Assembly: GCF_029407905.1 (NCBI RefSeq)
Contig: NC_073630.1
Location: 33,639,001-33,703,000 of the forward strand
Source of the DNA: Bubalus kerabau
Lineage: Eukaryota > Chordata > Mammalia > Artiodactyla > Bovidae
Direction of reading: 5' to 3'
DNA: 64,000 nt
The notes below the pieces were generated by a model that saw only the letters and a list, made by a program, of their open reading frames with translations, searched no databases and was not told the DNA's origin. This document shows, piece by piece, positions 58,905 through 64,000 of the stretch. Position 1 is the first letter of the stretch, and each line of letters starts with the position of its first letter. The position numbers were made by a program, and so were the translations under genes.

Positions 58905-59942
58905 CTTGAGCCTTTGACTGTGTAGATTATGACAAAGTGTGGAAAGTTCTTAGAGACATGGGAATACCAGGCCATCTTACCTGTCTCCTGAGAAGCCTGT
59001 ATGCAGGTCAAAAAGCAACAGTTAGAACCCTGTATTGGAACAACTGATAGGTTCAAAATTGAGAAAGGAGTATACAATGCTGTCTGCTGTCACCCTGTTT
59101 ATTTAACCTATATGCTGAGCACATCATGAGAAATGCCGGGCGGGAGAAACATCAACAGCCTCAGATATGCAGATGATCCCACTCTAATGGCAGAAAGTGA
59201 AGAGGAACTGAAGAGCCTCCTGCTAAGGGTAAAGGAGAAGAGTGAAAGAGCCAGTTTAAGACTAACAATTAAAAAAACTAAGATTGTAGCATCTGCCCCC
59301 ATTACTGCATGGCAAATAGAAGGGGAAATGGTAGAAGTAGAGACAGATTTCCCTTTCTTGGGTTCCCAAATCACTGCGGATGGTGACTGCAGCCTTGAAA
59401 TCAGAGGACAACTGCTTCTTGGAGGACAACTGCTTCATAGAAAGTGATGACAAACCTAGACAGCGTCTTGAAAAGCAGAGACATTTCTCTGCCGACAAAG
59501 GTCTGTATCGTCAAGGCCATGGTCTTCCCAGTGGTCACATCCGTTTCAAGAGCTGGACCATAAAGAAGGTAGAACACCAAAGAATTTATACCTTCAAACT
59601 GTGGTGCTGGAGAAGACTCCTGAAAGTCCCTTGGACAGCAAAGAGATCAAACCAGTCAACCTTAAAGGAGACCAACCCTGAATATTCACTGGAAGGACTG
59701 ATGCTGAAGCTGAAGCTGCATATTTTGATCATCTGATGTGAACAGATGACTCATTGGAAAAGTCCCTGGTGCTGGGAAAGATCAAGGGTAGAAGGAGAAG
59801 AGGGCATTGGAGGATGAGATGGCTAAATGGCATCACTGATACAATGAACATGAACTTGGGCAAACTCTGGGAGATAGGGAGGCTTGGTGTGCTGCAGTCC
59901 ATGGGGTCGCAAAGAGTCAGACATGACTGGGCGACTAAACAA
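58905..59942 (+). mobile_element. BovB LINE, 3' kilobase with reverse-transcriptase remnant
   Basis: The longest BovB copy here and clearly older than the others. It runs from the FDCVDYDKVW region of the reverse transcriptase, through the catalytic YADD box (59166-59177), 'SEEELKSLLLRVKEKSE', and the C-terminal 'RRLLKVPWTAKRSNQS' region, to the stop-proximal part. Stops and frameshifts break it. There is a small deletion before the YADD segment and an 18-bp internal duplication at 59405-59436. BovB is the RTE-type LINE whose 3' region supplies the Bov SINEs. This copy is dead. Confidence 0.95.
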
Positions 59943-60034
59943 CAGCAATAATGACACTGGGGTTTTAGGATTAATAGTGACTGGGTTTTGGTTTGAATTG
60001 TTCAGCTATTTAGGGCATAGTGCTAGTCTAGCCA

Positions 60035-60154
60035 ACCCACTCGAGTGTTCTTGCCTGGAGAATCCCAGGGACGGCAGAGCCTGGTGGGCTGCCATCTCTG
60101 GGGTCGCACAGAGTCGGACACGACTGAAGCGACTTCTCAGCAGCAGCAGCAGTA
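60035..60154 (+). mobile_element. BOV-A2 SINE, single-monomer copy with 13-bp TSD
   Basis: Only the second monomer is present, ending in CAG repeats. The perfect TSD GCTAGTCTAGCCA is at 60022-60034 and 60155-60167, showing a true 5'-truncated insertion rather than a later deletion. Confidence 0.95.
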
Positions 60155-60167
60155 GCTAGTCTAGCCA

Positions 60168-60599
60168 CTATATTCCATACAGACCAATTATCTGTAGTCT
60201 CAAACCTTGGACTTCATTCTTAACGTTAAAGAGTAGTTGATTGAAGGGAAGCCGAGAAGGAGAATACTGCTAGATATGTGTAAATCCAAATCCATTACCC
60301 AACACATACACTTGAAGAAATGGATATTCTGTTGACACATTTATGTATCAGTATTCCTCCCTAATTACTTATCTTTCTCCTCAATAAAAAAAAGTTTTCT
60401 TTTGTAGAGGATCCACATGAGGAGTAAGTCCTCTATGACTTATGATGTTTGCCTAAGTCAATTAATTATGCTTGTTTGAATAAATTATGCTTTTTCCAAT
60501 AAACTGAGCAATTTAGTAATAGAAAAAATATTCATTAAGAAAAATAGTTCACCTCATTGTATCAACATTTTACAAGAATAAATAAAAAGCAATAGTTGA
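60168..60599. other. Unclassified intronic sequence
   Basis: No feature was recognised. Confidence 0.4.
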
Positions 60600-60775
60600 A
60601 AGTATTGAGAGCTTATCGTAGTATTAGGTGCTAGCCATTGTGCTGAGTTCTGCATAGATTAATTTTCTCTTCACAATTATTCAATGAGTGGGTGACCATA
60701 TAATATTCATGTTAAAGATGAGGAAATTGATCTAAATGGATTGAAAACTTCCCAGATGTAACCCCAGGTCAAACC
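60600..60775 (+). mobile_element. MIR SINE
   Basis: GCTAGCCATTGTGCTGAGTT, TTTTCTCTTCACAATTATTC, GTTAAAGATGAGGAAATTGA and AACCCCAGGTCAAACCTACC follow the MIR order. Confidence 0.7.
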
Positions 60776-62870
60776 TACCATTTTGCTCATCTCCAAAACC
60801 CCCTCATATGCTGATAGAACAGTTTAAATAATTAAGACAGGACCCAAGAATGAAAGAGATAAAGGTTTCTTTTATGTGCAAAACCCATTGTTACCAATAT
60901 GCCTTCACCAGTTGGCCAATGAATCTAAAAAGCTATTTTGATTGATTTTTTCAAAAATAGTTCAAAATAAAAATATAAATCCAAATAGGAAAATGTTTTT
61001 TATGTAGTTGTTGACTAAAACTATCAAAAGCTTTCCTAATATCCAAGCCAGAGGTGAATTCCTAGTCTTAGCCCTGGAACACTGAAGAATGAAGCTTTAT
61101 CCATTGGTATTTCCATCTGTGCTTCAGCTATTTTAGTCAAATGACTGACACCATTAACACAGCCTCTCCAATATAAGGAGGAATTTGTTGTGAGTTTCTG
61201 TTGCTTGTCCTAATTTGAAAGGTCACTAATCTATCATGTGTTCCATAATCTCATTACACAGCAGGGACCTCTTTCCAGTTGTTAAAGAATCAGTAGGAGT
61301 GATTCCACTATTACATGGGGCCAATCAGGCGTTTGTCTCCTGGCCATGGAGTAACCTCGACCTTTTGAGAGGATAGGAGGTCCATTTCCACACTCTTCCA
61401 AATGGCCTAATCCCAAGTGGCTTCCATGCCTGATTTGTGAAGATAGTTCTTAGGTAACAGCAACAAGTCTATGTGATTTGGGTACTTTTACTTTTGACAG
61501 AATACCTTGGTCGGACAAAGAACTACTCTTGGAACAATTTTCTGAATCACTGGCCAGAGTTCACTGAGATAGTGAAGGTCCTTTCCTTATTGCTTCTTTC
61601 TGATAATAATATTAAGGGATGATTATTTCTTTTATTGTAACATCTGACTTATAATTTATCCACATGTGAAGACAATTAGTAGAGTGGAATTATTTTTTCC
61701 TTTGCAAAGAAATTAATTTTTCTTTTCATAAAGGATATTAGGAGATCAACTTTTTATAGGTTGCCTATACAGCAATGTCAAAGAGTTTAGGAAAAAATTG
61801 TATACACACATACATATACATTTTTATTATTCTGAGTTTCAGCTATGATACTATTGGAAATGGCTTAGAAACTTTTTATTTGAAAAAGAAGTTATAACCA
61901 TACTCTAACTCACATTTGCCTGGATGTTTGAGATACCTTTATTATTGCTGTTGTCCTAAAAAGTTTCTGTAATGAGTTATATTCATTCTAAAAAGCTAGT
62001 GTTATGCCATATACAGATTTTAGATTCTTGTCTACAACTGGATTATTAATTTGGAAGTTATAAATTGAATTTCCAAATGTCCAAAAAGTCTTCCTTCCTC
62101 TTATGGTGGGTTAGACTACTTTTATCTGTGTATGTCAGGATCTATGAACAGTCTCAAGTTCCAACCCAGAATCATGTGGAAACTATCATGGGATGGCCTA
62201 TAATTCAAATATCATGTACATCTCACCTTAACACTTTATAATAAAGAAAGTAACATTAGTGGGCATTGTGGAATTTTTACTGTTTGGAATGATTTCTCAA
62301 ATTCATTTCAAGGTGATCAATGAGTTTAGATTTTTTATATTCTTTATTGGCTACAAGCTCTTTGTATATTCCTATATGAATGCATATCACCCTTTCATAG
62401 TACCTTTTTTTAACCTCCAGAGGAACTTTATTTTGAATAAAGATTATTTAATACTATATGAGCTGAAAAAGTGAACAGAATTCAATAAACTGAGAATATG
62501 GGATCAAACATGGAACTCCTAGAATGTTTTTGATACAAATAATTACATCATGGAGGTGATTGATACTTAAGCAGATATGGCTGACTATATTTTTCTATAT
62601 ACTGAATGTTCTGGAATATGAAAATGATTCCTTGCATCTGCTAAATGGCAGTTGTCTAGTACTTATTCATCTATTATTTATCCAGTAATTTCAAGGCTGT
62701 ATAGCTGAGATATTTAAAAACAGATTTAATATTTTACCTTTTCTTTCTACAGAACTAATTTGATTAGTGCCACAGTGAAAAGTGATTATGTCTATTGACC
62801 CTAAAATGACCTTGAGAAAATGAGGTGGTTATACCAATTGAGGTAACAAATGATGTGTCTGTATTATCAG
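60776..62870. other. Unclassified intronic sequence
   Basis: The part at about 61040-61600 is of more even composition than the rest but matches no family I recognise. Confidence 0.4.
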
Positions 62871-63242
62871 TTTAGTTCAGTTCAGTTGCTCAGTTGTGTC
62901 TGACTTGTTGTGACCCCATGGACTGAAGCACGCCAGGCCTCCCTGTCCATCACCAGCTCCCAGAGTTCACTCAAACTCATGTCCATTGAGTCAGTGATGC
63001 CATCCAACCATCTCATCCTCTTTTGTCCCCTTCTCCTCCCATCTTCAATCTTTCCCAGCTTCAGGGTCTTTTCAAATGAGTCAGTTCTTCACATCAGGTG
63101 GCCAAAGTGTTGGGAGTTTCAGCTTCAAAATCAGTCCTTCCAATGAATATTCAGGACTGATTTCCTTTAGGATGGACTGGTTGGATCTCCTTGCAGTCTA
63201 AGGGACTCTCAAGGGTCTTCTCCAGCAACTCAGTTCAAAAGC
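62871..63242 (-). mobile_element. BovB LINE 3' end, left part (interrupted by L1)
   Basis: Tail repeats at the left and ORF C-terminal region to the right, stopping at GTTCAAAAGC. The same BovB continues at 63768 with AAAAGCATCAATTCTTTGGT, so the intervening L1 was inserted into it. Confidence 0.93.
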
Positions 63243-63767
63243 TATTATACAGAGTCAAGTAAGCCAGAAAGAAAAACACCAATACAGTATACTAACACAT
63301 ATATATGGAATTTAGAAAGATGGTAACAATAACCCTGTATATGAGACAGCAAAAGAGACACTGATGTATAGAACAGTCTTATGGACTCTGTGGGAGAGGG
63401 AGAGGGTGGGAAGATTTGGGAGAATGGCATTGAAACATGTATACTATCATGAATGAAATGAATCGCCAGTCCAGCTTCGATGCACGATACTGGATGCTTG
63501 GGGCTGGTGCACTGGGACGACCCAGAGGGATGGTATGGGGAGGGAGGAGGGAGGAGGATTCAGGATGGGGAACACATGTATATCTGTGGCGGATTCATTT
63601 CGATATTTGGCAAAACCAATACAATATTGTAAAGTTTAAAAATAAAATAAAATTAAAACAAAAATAAATAAACAATGAGGCAATAAAATTACATCCCCCA
63701 AAGGAAACGTTGTTCAAGCCATGTATATTTAGAATTAAATATAGAGTCTTCAAGATTTAAAAAAAAA
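63243..63767 (+). mobile_element. Cattle-type L1 3' end with probable 3' transduction
   Basis: A 5'-truncated L1-BT 3'UTR (GAGTCAAGTAAGCCAGAAAG to AATATTGTAAAGTTTAAAAA) with its own A-rich end at about 63636-63675. Then follow about 80 bp of non-L1 sequence and a second A-run at 63759-63771. An ATTAAA signal (63734-63739) lies 19 bp before the second A-run. AAAAGC occurs at both BovB junctions. Confidence 0.85.
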
Positions 63768-63803
63768 AAAAGCATCAATTCTTTGGTGCTCAGCTTTCTT
63801 TGT
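63768..63803 (-). mobile_element. BovB LINE, right part (interrupted by L1)
   Basis: AAAAGCATCAATTCTTTGGT then GCTCAGCTTTCTTT continues the BovB at 62871-63242 without loss, and then ends. Confidence 0.85.
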
Positions 63804-64000
63804 ATATTTATGTATTTCTTTATTTTTGTATTGGTCTGTATTATAGGTGACCAAAATTCAAGTTCTGTAGTGTATTGTCTACTTGAATCAAAATTTTGAA
63901 TTGAATATGATATTTAGTAAAAATATATTCAGCAGAATAGATATGAGCATGTATTCATATATATATATGTATATGTATAACAAATATTTGGATATTGCCA
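63804..64000. other. Unclassified intronic sequence with a TA-rich end
   Basis: A (TA)n-rich stretch at about 63957-63980. Nothing else was recognised. Confidence 0.4.

Larger units (their letters stand above)
48647..64000 (+). other. ANK2: ANK2 intron 1 (5' part)
   Basis: Starts with the donor GTAAAT at 48647 and has no convincing acceptor plus coding continuation before the window ends. The next exon, which should begin the segment leading into the ankyrin repeats, is not present. The intron is AT-rich and carries the SINE, BovB, L1, MIR and microsatellite copies listed separately. Confidence 0.85.

Noticed and set aside
59133..59447. 104-codon frame with a YADD reverse-transcriptase motif as a possible functional RT gene
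   Set aside because: It is a fragment of a decayed BovB with frameshifts and no upstream endonuclease or complete RT domain.
1..64000. CRISPR-like array or prokaryotic system among the many dispersed repeats
   Set aside because: Repeat spacing is irregular, orientations are mixed, and every copy matches a known ruminant retroelement, usually with TSDs.

Overview
The window is nuclear DNA from a ruminant, most likely a bovid of the cattle type. The evidence is the repeat content: many Bov-tA and BOV-A2 SINEs, at least ten fragments of the RTE-type LINE BovB, cattle-type L1 3' ends, artiodactyl CHR-like tRNA-derived SINEs, and an older mammalian layer of MIR, L2 and MLT1 LTRs. The repeats alone do not separate Bos from related bovids. 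There is no prokaryotic or viral gene organisation. Almost every long open frame is a reading of a SINE, BovB, L1 or MLT1 copy.

The one protein-coding feature I can support is on the + strand at 48563-48646: a 28-codon first coding exon beginning MMNEDAAQKS and ending QRRKKPKK, followed directly by a GTAAAT splice donor. I recognise this as the alternative N-terminus of ankyrin-2 (ANK2), encoded by its own first exon ahead of the shared ankyrin-repeat exons. The predicted promoter/5'UTR (about 48340-48562) has an inverted CCAAT box, an E-box overlapping an RFX-type X-box palindrome, a CRE half-site and a CACCC box, but no clear TATA box. A 30-codon upstream ORF starts 34 nt before the ANK2 ATG and overlaps it out of frame.

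Layout: 1-48 kb lies upstream of this exon. It is either intergenic or intron of longer ANK2 transcripts started further upstream; the sequence does not decide. It is AT-rich unique DNA broken up by retroelements, including a MIR split by an L1 and an MLT1 LTR (8.4-9.9 kb), an L1/BovB chimera (26.8-27.8 kb), five Bov-tA units within 1.7 kb (40.3-42.0 kb), and an inverted BOV-A2 pair about 2 kb upstream of the exon. From 48,647 to the end is ANK2 intron 1. It holds a 1-kb decayed BovB with its YADD reverse-transcriptase motif, several SINEs, and near the right edge an L1 inserted into a BovB that appears to carry about 85 bp of 3'-transduced sequence.

There is no operon-like cooperation between genes. 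Apart from the retroelements, the interest is in ANK2 start-site and promoter logic. I found no convincing undescribed biological system. The best leads are the overlapping uORF and compact RFX/E-box/CRE cluster at the ANK2 exon, and a few unusual retroelement structures. Repeat boundaries are approximate unless a target-site duplication (TSD) is stated. Family names come from recognition of the sequence, not a database search.
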